Notes: a model not told the origin generated them from the sequence alone. A stretch of 64,000 bases of DNA from Lumnitzera littorea (GCA_024138015.1 JAMXBB010000008.1:8004263-8068262); one strand, 5' to 3'. Shown: positions 24,230 through 37,564, numbered from the stretch's first letter. Program-made: numbers and translations.

Positions 24230-25860
24230 TGGTCCCAATTAAAGTTCTTGCAAAAATATATAATTGCTTTTTTAGTACCTATGTTGGTTTGGCTTCTTTG
24301 TGGTTAGTGGCAATCATATGTCCTTATCCTTTTAAAACCCAAATTATTCTACCTTGATTATTCAAATTGGTATTGCAACATATTGCACATATATATGCAA
24401 TATAACTTGTAATTACCATAATAATTACAAGTTTTGGTTATTGCTTTTACAAAGTAACTCTTTTAAGACTTGCAAATATTTTCCTTACTATAACTAATTT
24501 TGGTTTTGTCCAATCCTTACCTTTGTTGGCCAAAGAATTTTTCTATCTCTCCATTTACAAACTTAGCTATAGTTTGTTTTGAATCATCTAGACTAGACTT
24601 CAAGATAACATTTTCAATTTAAAGCTTTCCTAGCTTATCAACCATATCATCCTCATTTTTTATACTTTCAACTTTCATTTCAAGAGAATTACACTTGTCT
24701 TTTAGTTCATCATTTTCTATAGCTAACTCCTCATTCTTAAGACTCAATTCTTCATTGTTTTTATTTAATTTATCAACTTCTAATCTCAAGTAGTCATTGT
24801 CCTCCTCTAAACTTTCTTTCATATCATTCACCTTATTGTATTCATTTTTAAATGCATCAAACTCACTTCCTATTTCATTTATCATTTGTTTTATCATCTT
24901 ATTCTTCTTTTGAACCTTAATAAGTTCTTTAAGTAACTCATTATACATATTTTTGAGCTCATCAAATGGAGTCACTAGAAGTAGAATATACCTCATTGTC
25001 CATAACCATGAGGCACATTTCTCCATCCGAGTCACTTAAATCAACATCACTCTAAGTTGCCACCATAGCCTTTTTCTTTATTCCTTTCTCAACTTTCTTA
25101 AGATCAGGCTAATATTGTTGACTGTAACCTAGGTTTTTGCAATTGTAACACTTGATTATTTCCTTCTTCTCCCTTCTAAACCAAGATATGTTTTCATCCT
25201 TGTCTTTTACTAATTTTTTACTGAACTTCATGAATTTCTTGAAATTTCTTATAATCATAGTCACATCATCATCATCCTCACTTTCATCACCACTTAATCT
25301 CTCCTCAGTTGCCTTTAAAGTAATTGTTGCCTTCTTGCCTCTTAATCATCTTGTAAGTTTTAAGAGTTCCAAGAAGTTGCCCTTTTGACATTGTATTAAG
25401 ATCATGACCTTCCTCAATTATAGTTCTCTTAGCTTCTAAATCCTTCAATATCCTTCGATAAAGACCTAAGAATTTTGGAATTTATCTCAAGATTAGTAAA
25501 AGATTTACCAAGGACGCTTAAAGGATTGATAATGCTAATGAATCTATTGTGCAGCTCATCAATTGTTTCGTTAGTATCTATCTTAAAATTTTCAAATTGG
25601 CTACAGAGCAAGCTTATTTTTGTGTCCCTTATACAGCTAATTTCTTCACATATACTTTTTAACTCTTCCCAAATTTCCTTAGCACTCTTGCATATACAAA
25701 CTCTATTAAAGTCATTTTCATTAATGGCACAATGCAAGATATTCATAGCTATTTCATTTAAATCTAACAAATTCCAATCATTATTGGTGAATTATTTTCT
25801 TCCTTTCCTTCTATATTGAATGGTCCTTTCTCCACTACTTACCACAACAATCTATTTTGT
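24230..25860 (-). pseudogene. SIRE-like Ty1/copia gag remnant
   Basis: Minus-strand pieces, in order from the right. The UBN2/DUF4219-type gag core (25770-25429) has EIAMNILHCAINENDFNRV, SAKEIWEEL, and ending KILRSLSKD. Next is a segment with LKTYKMIKRQE, then after a frameshift an acidic stretch (DESEDDDD). A first zinc knuckle at about 25130 begins CYNCKNLGYS, with its last ligands lost. It is followed by an Asp/Ser-rich SDSDGE region, a long coiled coil (25000-24619, Glu/Asn/Leu heptads) and traces of a second Cys cluster near 24420-24460. This architecture is that of SIRE/Maximus copia gag, which forms the particle. Several stops and at least one frameshift. Pol is missing to the left. 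Confidence 0.8.
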
Positions 25861-26016
25861 ATTTTTAAAAATATAGCCATCTTATGTTTCTAGTAAGGAT
25901 AATTATTCTCAATTAAAAGTGGTAGGCTATTTATGACTTACCCTTCCATGAAGGCTAGCATGTTCAATGTTATGATCTTTACTCGAAATACAGCTAAGAA
26001 ATAAATTTAAAGGCCT

Positions 26017-26031
26017 AACCTTGATACCAAT
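26017..26031 (-). promoter_or_regulatory. tRNA-iMet primer binding site of the SIRE-like element
   Basis: The minus strand reads TTGGTATCAAGGTTA immediately after the LTR, matching the TTGGTATCA core of the initiator-Met primer site and diverging after it. It lies upstream of gag on the same strand, as expected. Confidence 0.75.
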
Positions 26032-26032
26032 T

Positions 26033-27060
26033 AAAATACTAAGTTAAAACTCAAGAGGGAGGTAAGTTTTAAAGACAAACTGGTCTTCTTTTCAAAATTA
26101 AGCAAAAATGCAACAATGAGTATAATCAAGATAATGATAAAACAATAATAAGTACGAAAATTAAAAGAGATAAGGATAGAGAAGATTAAGCCTAAATTTA
26201 ATGTGGAGTTTAGACTACCCCCTACTCTCCACGAACACATAATGCCTCCAACCACGGATTTCATACTACATTCTTAATTTCTTAATCCAAGCTCCAAGAA
26301 CTATATATACACAAACTTGATTACACAAGTTTTACATTCACAACTCTCAACACAAATCACAATCTCAACTCATAATACAAAACTCAACCTCAAGGATTAT
26401 TGCTGATGTTTTTAACTCTCAATACTTTGCAATTAATAGCTCTCAGGCACAACACTTTAAATTTCTCTAAATATTAGCAATTTGGGTATAAGAGACAATG
26501 AGAATAAAAGAACAAGAGAGTGAAGTGATATTGTAGTAAAAGATCAACTCTTCCATTGCCCTTAGTTGGGTTATTAAGCATTTATACCACCTCTTTAATC
26601 TGCCCCGTTACTATGCATTTAGTACTCCAACAGCTAGTAGAAATAGGCCTACCGTTACAATGGCTCCAATCACCTACCTTCGCGATGGTTCCAAAATTAA
26701 CTATCAGTGCAACTACTAACAAGTGAACCACCATGACGACTGCCACCAATTAGAACTGATTTTTTATTTCATTCTAAAGTTCCTAACTACCAAGCTAGTA
26801 TCCTTCTCCTAATGTCAAGACAGTGATACAATCATCAAAGTTTTCACCTATTTTTCAAAATCCAAACAACCAAAACACAAACACTACTACACAAATCATC
26901 ACCAAACAAATTCATTTCACTTTTAAGACTTTTATTTGAAATATATTAAGTAGCTTTTGATATGATTGAAGGATATGACAAAATGAAGCTTATTTTCAAC
27001 TAACTCAACATAAACTCATTATAACTTGTTTAAATATTAATTTTGGTTTTGTTCTCATCA
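26033..27060 (-). mobile_element. 5' LTR of the SIRE-like Ty1/copia element
   Basis: On the minus strand this ~1-kb region contains a TATA box (GGTATAAATGC, about 26580) and a transcript-leader-like region with TTGAGAG repeats. A conserved-looking CATTATGTGTTCGTGGAGAG block follows, and the LTR ends just before the primer site. Its start lies near 27060, where plus-strand copia RT sequence begins. No 3' LTR partner is present in the window, so only the 5' end of this element survives here. Confidence 0.65.
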
Positions 27061-27061
27061 A

Positions 27062-27666
27062 AATTAAGTAATAAGCCATATGTTCAACAACTTCCTTGGC
27101 TCATGTGTTTGCTACTAAAGAATCACATTCTTATATGCAAGTAGCACAACAAAAAGAATAGGTTCATGCAATTAAGAGAGAGTTAGATGCCTTGGAGTGT
27201 GATGAGACATGGGAATTGACTAATTTGCCTTAAGGAAAGAAGGCAATTAATTATAAATGGGAGTTTTAAAATCAAATATATGCCTAATGGTACAACAGAA
27301 AGACATAAAGCACATTTAGTAACAAAGGCTTATACACAAAAAGAGGGTGAGGATTATCATGAAACAGTCTCTCCTATAGCTAAGTTAGGAAGCGTTCAAC
27401 TGCTTCTTGCTATGTTACAGCTAAAGGATGGCAATTACATCAAATTGACATAAACAATGCCTTCCTCTAAGGTTATCTTGATGAGGATATATATATATAT
27501 ATGTTACCTATTGAAGACTATCATAAAGCTTAACTAGGTCGAGTTTGCAAATTAAAGCAGTCTTGATGTGGTCTTAAATAGGCCTCTAAGCAATAGAACT
27601 TAGAAATCTCTAATTTTTTTGTTTCACATAGATTTCCTCAATCGAAACATGACCATTCTCTCATTA
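27062..27666 (+). pseudogene. Ty1/copia reverse transcriptase, N-terminal part
   Basis: Plus-strand frames spell copia RT: a region like AIKRELDALECDETWELTNLP, then GKKAIN.KW, KGWQLHQIDINNAFL (first catalytic Asp block, about 27425-27465), GYLDEDI, and after a gap GLK.ASKQWN-type residues ending with HDHSLI at 27663. Orientation is opposite to the SIRE-like gag at 24-27 kb, so it is a different element. The RT stops exactly where the CACTA element begins and resumes at 36614. Stops replace Gln and Trp at several sites. Confidence 0.85.
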
Positions 27667-27700
27667 CACTAAGTTAAAAAAGGTCTAAGGCAACATTAAT
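27667..27700 (+). repeat. Left terminal inverted repeat of the CACTA element
   Basis: Begins CACTAAGTTAAAAAAGG and pairs with the complement of 36580-36613. The first GGCAACA subterminal motif lies inside it. Confidence 0.85.
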
Positions 27701-29138
27701 TTTACAACACCTTAAAGATGTGTTACCTTGGTTTATTTGTAATGAAATATTTAAATATTGCTAATAAGATTGCTTGAAGGCAACACTTTTAAGCAACAAC
27801 ATAAAATATGTTGCTATCATAAACTTAATGTAACAACATGATAACAAATATGTTGTGTTGCTAATAATTGTTTTGAAAAAGGCAACAATTTTTTTAAGTC
27901 ATTGCCTTAGTTATCAACCTTTGGTAACCATTTTTAAAATTGATGCTCATATCAATAAAGTACGCAATGCTCATGAAAGTGTTGTTGCCTCAACATAGTA
28001 ACTAATTTAAGTAACTGCAATTTCGATTATTATAAGCAGCAATTAACTAAAGTATTACCTAAATAAAGGTTTCCACTATAATAAAATATAGTATAATTGT
28101 CAAAGCCAAATTATCTTGATATATTAAATCTAAAAATAATTATTATGGAAAAGGCAAAAACAAGAAAAGTTATTTTCGTTTATAAAATAAGAAATGCTTA
28201 CTTTTTCAAAAGATAGTAACTTGAGAAAGACTACGTACAAAGGTAGACTTTTCTTTTTCTTTTTTAAGGCTAAAGACCTATTAAATCTGAAATGGTTATG
28301 ACATGAAATTTTTTTAAATAAATAATTAGAAAACTTACTTGAAAAATCCCCTATTTTTCAAAAATAAAAGGAAATATCAATCAACAAATAAAAATTATTT
28401 TATTTTATAAATACATTAGTATGTTAATCACTTTTATTGACAAAAATTGGCTAAGTTTATCTATTTAACAATCTTGTTCTTTGAAGCAAAAATTTTGGAG
28501 AAATAATTTTTATTACCAATTCTTAGAAAACTCTAAATAAACCTTAGTTTTTGGAAACACCAATTGAAATATTTTTTTATTATTAAAAGGAAAAAACAAC
28601 TAAGTGACACAACATTCATTATTCCTTTTTTTTCATAAAAAAAAATGACTAAAATTTTCTTTGGAAAAATATGATAAAATTAGTGAAAATTCTTCAAATG
28701 CTAGAAAAATGCAAGTAATACTAAACATTTCATCTTATGATTTAAAAGCTCTAAAATGCCTGAAAATGATAAAAAATACAAATTTTAGAAAAATGAGGCA
28801 ACAACTATAAAATCCCTAAAAATATACCTTTTGATAAATGACACAATTATATATTTATGGAAACCCTAAAAATGATAAAAAAAAAAAAAGCAATTTTCAT
28901 TAAAAATATGATTTTTTATAATGTAACATGTAGAAAGTACAATTTTCACAAAAAAAAATGCAAATTTATGGTAAAAGTATGCTTTTTAATTTTTTGAAAG
29001 GAAAATGCTCCTATGATGAAAAATATGATTTTTGTAAAAAAAAAAAATGCTTTTTATGATAAAAAAAATGGAATCATGATATGATTTTCATTAAAAAAAA
29101 AAAAGCCAATATGCTAAAAATATAGAAAACATGACTAT

Positions 29139-32100
29139 TGTTATGACGCCCCAAAAAGATGAAATCATAATAGTTCCGCCATATAAGCCATTCTAAGATA
29201 GAAACTATCATTACAACTATTATCTTAGACCTAGTTTACACCAAGCATACTCTACTCTACTCTTTTAAAGCGTCCAATTCGATATCTGTTTAATATAAAC
29301 CTATGAAATAATATTTTGAAATAATTTGTTAAAAATAAATTTGTAATTTGATCTTATAAAAAAGTGGTAATAAATTCCACAAGTACCTATTATTTCATAT
29401 ACAGACCAAGATATTGAAAACTACCAAACCCTTTGAGGAGTCTTGTGTAGTTTTCCTTAAAAGATAAAAAGTTAATACTAAGGACAATAATCAGTCATTT
29501 CTTGTTGCATCTTACTCCTCATCCCAATTTACTAGTGTTTTGGTGTTGGGTAGGTACTTGTAATCCATTCGAAACTTGTAAAACAAACTATAGGGGAATG
29601 AGTGACAACTTGCTCAGTAAATAGGCGGAGACAAAAGTATGTACTCGGTACGTCACAAGTAGGGTTTTCAACCAAATTGATTAGATGTAATGCATGTACA
29701 AGCAAATGCCATCACACGATATTATCCAATCTATTATGAGATCAAAGAAATTGTACCTGCTCTAATCCAAGTTAAAGAGATTGACATCACATACTCACGA
29801 ATTGAAACCAAATTAAGGCTTATGTAATGGAGAACATCCTCCTCTTATGATCACTTTCGAACCATGGCTCCCCAATCTTGCCGTGACCTCCTCTCCTGTC
29901 ACTTAGTTTAGTTAAGGATAAGGAAATGACCATTTCAGTTATTCTCATCGAAGGGAGTCTGTATTTGGCCCAAGAATCCTAGTCGTTACCTTTAGTGGGT
30001 TGCAATGCATATCAAGTTAGCTATTACGCCAAGTTTGAGTTAGTTTATCTTTTTAGAGTAATCAACCAAGTTCAAACAATTCAAGCTTAACAATAACAAA
30101 ACAACCATAACATAGAGCTTAGCTCCCATTACAGCAATCGAAACCTAACCATGAGCACTACATATGCACGAACAACTAATTACAATCATAAACAAATACA
30201 TACCAAAGTCTCCAAGTATTCTGAAATAATACCCTGAAATGCTACAAAGCGATGATCCCACTTACCTATTTTGATGCTCACTACGAAAAACTCATATCAT
30301 CAATAGTCTAATTGTTGGAAGACCCTTTATATACAAAACCTAAATTTAATTTTCATATTAGTTACAAAAACATTAGGGTCTTATTTAAAGTATATTATCA
30401 TAATAATATATAGTTTTATTATATAAGTCAAGTTAAGTTATTACTTATTAATAATATACGTAATTATACTATTACGTATAATATATTGTTTCGATCGTAT
30501 CAAAACGTACTTTTAATCAGTTAAATCATATTTCAATAATGATAGGGTAAGTTATATTACCTAGGATTATCTGATTTTTGTAAAAATAGTATCGTTGGTT
30601 TTGTACAAACTTAACGACACGTATTACAAGTCCTATTTTTAAAGATGACTTTGAATAAGTAGTTTGAATCTCTAATACAGTTATACGTATCTAAGTAAAT
30701 ATTATCATATTATACATATTTTATATAATTAAGCTATATTTTACATAATTTATTAACATAACTCTATAATATAGAAATTGTCTGACTCTAATACATATAT
30801 AACATAACTCGATCGTCCAAATATCATTAAATATATTAAAAATCTACTTTTTTTCAAAGTTGACAAGTATGTATATATGTAGTTTTAATTTTAATATTTA
30901 TCATGTTTTAGCCTATTATTATTAAAAATTGAGTTCCAATTCGTAATTTAAGCTATTTTATTATATAAATTCGTAATAAATAGCTTGGGTTACCAAATAA
31001 TTTCTTGAAAAATTATATAGACTCCTAAAAATATGGAGAATTCAGTTATCTCTTAATTTCATGTTATTGATTTACCACCTATATACTCGAAATTACTATT
31101 CTACCCTTAAATTATATGTAATTACCCAAATATGATTCTTTTTGCACAAAATTATTTTCAACCTATCCTAACATCATTATACTTCACTAGAAATCAATGT
31201 AGGGCATTTTCACCATTTAATTTCATAAAACCTATTTATTTCACATTTTTACCTTAATTTCTAGCTATTTTTAGGTCAAAAAATACAATAAATATTAAGA
31301 ATACTCAAATCATAAATCGGGCTACATAGTAATTATCTATATATCATATGTATCTTATACAAAAATTTTGAGTTAGAAACTACATCATTTAGTATATTTA
31401 TTTTGAATTTCAAATTTCAAGTGAATAGTACATTTATTAAGCGATTACATTAAATATTCCTAATTTTGTAAAAATAAATTTATGAAATGAAAATACATCT
31501 AAAATAACCTAGGAATTAATTTTTTCATATTTTTCCTAATTAATTTAATAATTTTTCAAAAATAGAGAAAAACAACGCAGAAACTTGAAACTTAAGTTCA
31601 TTAGAACTCTGGTCACCATCAGCCAAAGAGGGGTTTTCGGCCAACTTAGTTGGTGGTAGCTCTGTTAGGTAGTAATAGGGCTCTACGTCAGGTCATTGGA
31701 TGGTCGAGTATTCATGCAAGGTTAGTATTTTGCTTTATTTTTCCTATTTTTTGTCTAATTTTTCTAAATATTTTTTTGAATTTTTATTAAGTGTTTTTGG
31801 TTGCCAAAATATGAAATCTAAGTCCTAGTATCTTATTTATAGTGGTTTAGGTTAGTTGTAATTTTTTAATTTTTAATTAATTTATTTTAATATTTTTCTT
31901 GAAATACGCATAGTAGAGGTGCTAATTTTTTTTTTTTATAAATTTGCTTGTAATGCACCTACTTATCCTTTTTAAGCTGCTCCACATTTAATCTAATCAT
32001 ATTTCAGGTCATTTCTTTTTTAATATAATTTTTAGATAATATTTTTGGGTATTTTGGTATTTTAATTAGTATTTAATGATTTTGTTAATATATGGATATA

Positions 32101-32616
32101 TGTCCTATATATATCATATATGGAATAAGTAATTATATACGTATAATCATGTTTATAGCATATCTTTTATTTTTAAGATACTTTTCCTATTAAATTTTGC
32201 GATTTTATTGCTTATTATGCATAATTATATAATTTTAAGTTAATTTATGGATATATTCATTATATATACCGAATCTACTCATGAAAATACGTGTATACTC
32301 ATGTAGTATATTATGCTATATTATCTTCTTTTATTGAATAATTAACTTATCTCTAAGTTTACGTCGCATTTCAAGTTTAGTTTTAGAGGTTTCAAACATT
32401 TTTACATTATATCAAATAATTACACTTTTAAGGCCAAAATTAGGATTTTTAGTCATTATTTTTTACATCTAATCTTATTGAGTCATTTGAACTAACTTTG
32501 CTAACTTAGTTGTAAAGTTTGGACTTAATTGTAAAGTTTGGACTTAATTGAATATGTTTTCTTGAAAGTCCTAAATTTAGGTACAATCGCTCTAAATACG
32601 ACTTTAGGGTCTCATA
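29139..32616 (-). mobile_element. Solo LTR, 2.9-kb family, copy 1
   Basis: Left edge (LTR 3' end) TGTTATGACGCCCC at 29139; right edge near GACTTTAGGGTCTCATA (about 32616), whose complement resembles the TGTAAGCCCTAAAG start of copy 3. Shared blocks with copies 2 and 3 include the 'CACTTAGTTT(a/g)(g/a)(t/c)TAAGGAT' segment and a 'GGGTTGCAAT(g/a)CATATC' segment. The copy is longer than its relatives, so further DNA is inserted in it. A 19-bp tandem duplication lies at 32511-32548. No internal retrotransposon domain is present. Target duplication not clear. Confidence 0.65.
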
Positions 32617-33240
32617 TAAAGTTAATTTTTACTATTTCGATTATATTCTTGATATTTTATTATTTTTTTATTTCTAAGCATACGAGAATTCCTCAATTGA
32701 GGTTATCATGTTCTTCGTAAGTTTCTGGCTTACTTGATTTACTTTTCTGAATATCCTAGATCAATTATTGATCCTAATCATATAACGATAGTGCTTTATT
32801 TTGTCCTAATACTTATATGTTCATATCTTGATTGCTAATTTATAGGATATCACAATTGTGATTAAAAGATGTAACTCCTTTATTTGTATGACAATATGAT
32901 ATCAATTCAATTCTAATATAATCAAACAAACTAAATTATGCATATGAGATCCTTAAGATTTACTTATAAAATAATGTTTAAATATACAAAATCAGTTATG
33001 GATAAGCACGAGTTAGCTCAAATCTTATTTACAGAGAAACCTCAAATCTTCTCTCTTATATTAGATCCGATTTTATTCATTTTAAATTAAATTTTTATTA
33101 GAATCTACTAAATCAACAAACAATAATGGATTGATTTACATTAATGTTTGATAAGAATTATTAGAAATGACTTTAAATTAAATTTTTATTCACATTTATT
33201 TATATATATAATTAAGGCTATATATATTTATTAGAAATGA

Positions 33241-33714
33241 CTGTAAATTGAATTGTAAACTGAACCGAAAAAATATATTTTTTTGTGAACCGTTTGGTTT
33301 ATGGTTTGGTTCGAGAAAACGAACCGAACTGTACCGTTTGAATCGAACTAAACCGTTTAGTTAAATAAAAAAAATTCATACAATTTTTTGTGCTTTTTTA
33401 ATATTTTTTATCAAATTTTTCATATCTTATCATTCTTTGTCTTAATTTTATGTTAATTATTAAGATGAAGTTAAGTGAATTTCATTTAAAATTTCATATT
33501 TATTGAAGATAAAAATATTTAGTGAAAATTTGACACAAATGGTTTGAACTATGGATCAAACCAAACCAAATCGATTTTAATTAGGTTCAAAAAATTTATG
33601 AACCAAACCGTATGGTTAGCTTTAACTTTCAAAAAAAAAAAAAAATCGAACCATTATGTTAGCTTCGATTCAACAAAGGGAGTGAACCATACTGAATTGA
33701 ACCATACACACCCC
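33241..33714. mobile_element. MITE-like segment with AACCGAAC motifs
   Basis: Both ends carry alternating runs such as AACCGAACTGTACCGTTTG and complementary GGTTTGGTTCG stretches, which can fold on each other. The right end reads ACACACCCCTATA. This matches the pattern of plant hAT-like MITEs that end in CAGGGGTGTG-type repeats around AACCGAACC cores. The left terminus is not clear and no 8-bp duplication could be read. Confidence 0.4.
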
Positions 33715-34330
33715 TATATATAATAATTTGTATACAATATATTAAGTGTATATTGTAGTGTAATACGATATACTGTATGACATATGTAGATAAATTATAT
33801 ACTTTGATATATTTTATTGAATATTATGTAACACATATCAAATTACGTAGATATTTTATATGTATAGTATATGTACATAAATAAAATATTTTATTAGATA
33901 CTATGCAATATGTATAATAATTATAACAAATAATATAGATCTTGATATTATGTATTATAAAAAAATAAGGTATACATGTTATAATAATAGATAATACATA
34001 CAATGTTATATATAATATTATGTTCTATGGTACAAGATATATTATTTCTAGTACATATATATATTATTATATCATATAGTACAACATATATTATTTTAAA
34101 TACTACTGAGTATATACACATTACAACTAAATATAATCCATTAAATAATATACGTATTTGCATATACATACATATATTGCTATTTATTTGAAATTTATTA
34201 TACATTATATATATAAATTATTATAGTATATTTCAAAGAATAACATGTATGTGCTATGTTATAACGATATACAATAATATAAATAATACTATACATTATA
34301 TTCTATTAGTATATTTCAAGAAGTTAAAGG
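33715..34330. repeat. Extremely AT-rich, partly palindromic block
   Basis: Almost pure TA-rich sequence with repeated TATAATA, ATATATTATT and similar strings. It opens long frames on both strands (33948-34205 and 34003-34191) that encode only Ile/Tyr-rich low-complexity peptides and are not genes. Confidence 0.7.
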
Positions 34331-36200
34331 TAATATTTGATAAATAAAATTACTTATTTTTTTCCTTTTTTTTTTATCCTTTTCCCTCCAAACACTCCCT
34401 CTTCCTTTTATTTTTCCCTCCATTTTGTTTTTTACATTTCTTTTTCTTTACCACAATCCATCTCCCCTTCTTCAACAGTTTCATTTTATCAATTATTTCT
34501 TAAATGTAAACTTCATATCTTCTCTAATTGTTCAGGTTCTCTCTCTCTCTCTCTCTCTCTCTTATATGACAATTATTGCTTCAAATAGAATATTCTTATT
34601 GCTACCATCATTTTAGTACTATTTTCTATTAGGTTTTGCAATTTAATATAGTTTAGGACTATGTTTTCTGCCTTTTATGTTTATGTGTGTAATTGTGGTA
34701 CCATTACTAGTATTAAACAACACTAAATTTTCTTAATAACATAATTATATATTACATTAGAAACCTAACAAAGGATATATTTAAAACACTAAATCCCCTT
34801 AAAAATTGCAAATCATATTCCCTCTTTGATAAAGGAGAATAACTTTAATCTAGCTATTAATCCTTAACTTTCTTAGAATTATGTGTACGTTTATGTGAGT
34901 CTTTTTCAATTCTAATTTTGTTTTGTATTGTTCTTTTTTTTTTTTTATCTTTCTAAACACAATTATTCCAAAAAATAATACTTTCATTAATGAAAAAATT
35001 AAGGTTTGATTATTTTGATTGTAATGGGTTAAGTTTCTAATAAGGAAAAGGTAAGTGCAATGATAGAACCCTTTTCTCAAAGCATCAAGCTTTCAGTTAT
35101 CACAATTTCTTGGTAAGTTGTGAATTTTCTTCTTCTTTTTGTCTTTTTGCTTATCAAATGAAAAAAATATTGTTATGTAATTGACATTTGATGCTATGAC
35201 CTTTTATATTTAATGGATGATTAATTTTGGTAGGATGCTTTTTTTTTTTTTTTTTTTGCTATGTAAAGGTTATAGAACATAATATTGTTTTATATTTGTA
35301 TATTGGAAGGAATTATGGTATATATAATTAACCAAGTTTCAACTTTTGTTGCAAATTCCATGGATATGTTCGCATTTTTATTTAAGAATTCTATATAAAT
35401 AACATTTAAGGTTTAGTTGTACTTTTCCATTTCATTTTTAACCTTTAAGAATAAAGATTTGATTTTTATTGAGAGATGTATTCTTGCTGTGTAATGGTTA
35501 AACTAGTTTATTTCGAGAACTGAAGTTAGAAGTCTTCAACCTAATCTTGTAGAATTGATTATATTAAATGGTTTTATGCTTATATTGAGAGTTTTAATTA
35601 CACTTTTATGTAACCGATGTATATAAAGTAAGGAATATAATAATTTAACGTTAATCTTATTTTAAAACAAAAGAATATAGAAGCTCTACATTTTGCTATT
35701 GGATATGAACCATGGATTTCTCTTCAAGGTAAAAACTTAATTTAATTAATGCATCTACCTTTTAAAATTATATAAAACTCTTTTTTATGGATTTTGCTAA
35801 TACATATTTATAATGTTTGTAGGAGTAGGAGAAAAGTGTAGAATCTTATGAAGAGTTCATTTGAAGAGAAATTATAGTGAATAAGTGAAAATAGTGTCGA
35901 AGAGATAGAACCAATAATAATTTTTCTATGTAATTGTCTTTAGTGAAATATTTTATGTACATAGTTTATATTTATTATCAATTTTTATTTCTCATTTTTC
36001 TGTTCATAAACATCTTTGTTATTAAAATTATTATATTTATGATTGGTTATATATATATTTTTGGTTAAACTTCTTTAGAAAAACATGAGTGAGATTCCTA
36101 AAATTCTAATACCCATTATCCAATACCGCTTTGAGATTTTATTTAGTTGATTCCAAAGAAGATAATTTTCTACTAACATTAATTCTTATATTCGGTTGGG
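34331..36200. other. CACTA interior, unassigned
   Basis: Pyrimidine-rich then AT-rich DNA between the low-complexity block and the right subterminal repeats. Possible splice-like junctions occur (for example CTTCAAG|GTAAAA at about 35730 and TTGTAG|GAG at about 35822), so a captured or vestigial transcript is possible. No frame has a recognisable domain. Confidence 0.3.
34539..34562. repeat. (CT)12 microsatellite
   Basis: Twelve perfect CT units inside a pyrimidine-rich tract in the CACTA interior. Confidence 0.95.
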
Positions 36201-36579
36201 AAAAAAAGTTAAATAAATGTTAATTTAAATTATGTATTAAATGTGAATATTTTATTAGTATATGCAACAAAGAAAAATGTTGCATAAAATAATTAAATGT
36301 TACATTTAATATTCAAAGGTCTTGCTAAAAAGCAATTAATGTTGCTTCTGTATTCATAAAATCATTAAATTTACTTGAAAATTCCATTGGTTATAAAAAA
36401 AAGTTGTTGCATTTATATTCTTATCTCCATAATATTCAATAAATTAAGCAACAAAAATTTTCATTACATAAAGTATCTTATTCATTTCTTAATAATTTAT
36501 GCAATGGGACTTACAATAATAGTCATTTTTTTGTCACCTTAGCCTAGATGCAACAAAATTATAGGTAGAGACAACAAAT

Positions 36580-36613
36580 TTTGTTGTTACCTTAGAATCT
36601 TTTTAACATAGTG
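36580..36613 (-). repeat. Right terminal inverted repeat of the CACTA element
   Basis: Read on the minus strand it begins CACTATGTTAAAAAG and continues TCTAAGGTAACA. It is followed on the plus strand by the ATT target duplicate and the resumed copia RT. Confidence 0.85.
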
Positions 36614-37560
36614 ATTGCTCGTTGTATTAGTAATGGTTTTGTGGTTATTCTATTATATGTTGATTATCAGATCTATTGTGTCTTTCATTTCAACTATTAA
36701 GCATCAACTTAAACAAGCTTTCACCATAAAAGACTTAGGTTTTGCAAAAAAATTTCTTAGTTTTGTATTATGCCATACTAATGTTGGTCTTTTCCTCAAT
36801 CAGAGGAAATTTACATTAGATATGTTGAGTGATGCTAGTCTTTTTACTCACAAACTTGCTAAAACACCAATGCCAACAGGTCTCAAACTTGATCCTAATA
36901 TAGGTGACCCTCTTAAAGACCCAACCATGTTCAAGCATATCATTGGCAAGCTCCTTTATCTCACAATGACTAAGCCAGATATTTCTTACATAGTCCATTG
37001 CCTTAATCGGTTGTTTCTTTTTTGAGTATCAAGCTATGCTTCACTCGTTGTGATATCTCAAAAGTTCTTTTAATTTAGGTTGCATTATTTGCTGATAATA
37101 ATTTGGTGCTTATTGCTTATTTTGATTCAAATTAGGCATCTTCTTATGATCACAAGTCTTTGACAGATTATTGTGTACTACTTAGGTGAGCTCTTATTTC
37201 TTGAAAAACTAAAGAACAACCAACCGTGTCTACTTCAACAACAAAAGCTGAATATATGAGCTCAGCTCCCATTACTAAAGAAGTTTTTGTAGATCTCTTA
37301 TGTGCTTCGAGACCTTAGCATTCCACCTTCCTTCCCCATTTCTTTACACTATGATGATTAATCAACTATCCTAATAGCTTCTAATCCTTGCCTACATGAT
37401 CGTACTAAGCATACAAATATCGATATCCATTCATTAGCGACCGTGTTGAATCTTTCTTTCTTCGCTTGGTGCATGTTCCATTTGCAGCTCAACTTTCAGA
37501 CCTTCTCACTAAGGCATGTTACATTTTTTGGTGGATGTACAAGTCTCATTGGCTATCTAA
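36614..37560 (+). pseudogene. Ty1/copia reverse transcriptase (C-terminal part) and RNase H
   Basis: Directly continues the RT broken at 27666. The frame resumes with IARCISNGFVVILLYVD, the segment leading into the YVDD catalytic box; the box is damaged (YVDYQ). The next blocks are FTIKDLG.AKKFL, GLFLNQRKFTLDML, MPTGLKLDPN and HIIGKLLYLTMTKPDISYIV. RNase H follows from about 37090 (ASSYDHKSLTDYCVLL, then QPTVSTSTTKAEYMS, and near the end AAQLSDLLTKA). Stops replace Gln and Trp codons. Together the two halves give one copia RT-RNase H region lacking gag, protease and integrase. Confidence 0.9.
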
Positions 37561-37564
37561 GTGC

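Larger units (their letters stand above)
27667..36613. mobile_element. CACTA-type DNA transposon (non-autonomous) with nested insertions
   Basis: Terminal inverted repeats: the left end reads CACTAAGTTAAAAA (27667) and the complement of the right end reads CACTATGTTAAAAA (36613). They match for about 30 bases including TCTAAGG(c/t)AACA. Both subterminal regions are full of short direct and inverted copies of GGCAACA/TGTTGC, the usual CACTA (En/Spm) subterminal structure. The 3-bp target duplication is ATT: before the left end as ATT plus one extra A, and directly after the right end (36614-36616). Removing the element rejoins a copia RT frame. No transposase domain is seen, so it must have been moved in trans. 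It contains a solo LTR, a MITE-like segment and AT-rich repeats. Confidence 0.85.

Noticed and set aside
29134..32635. ACTAT on both sides of LTR copy 1
   Set aside because: The right ACTAT (32631) lies about 14 bases beyond the apparent LTR end, and such pentamers are common in AT-rich DNA.
33948..34205. Overlapping open frames on both strands
   Set aside because: Low-complexity TA-rich DNA produces Ile/Tyr-rich frames in both directions; not genes.
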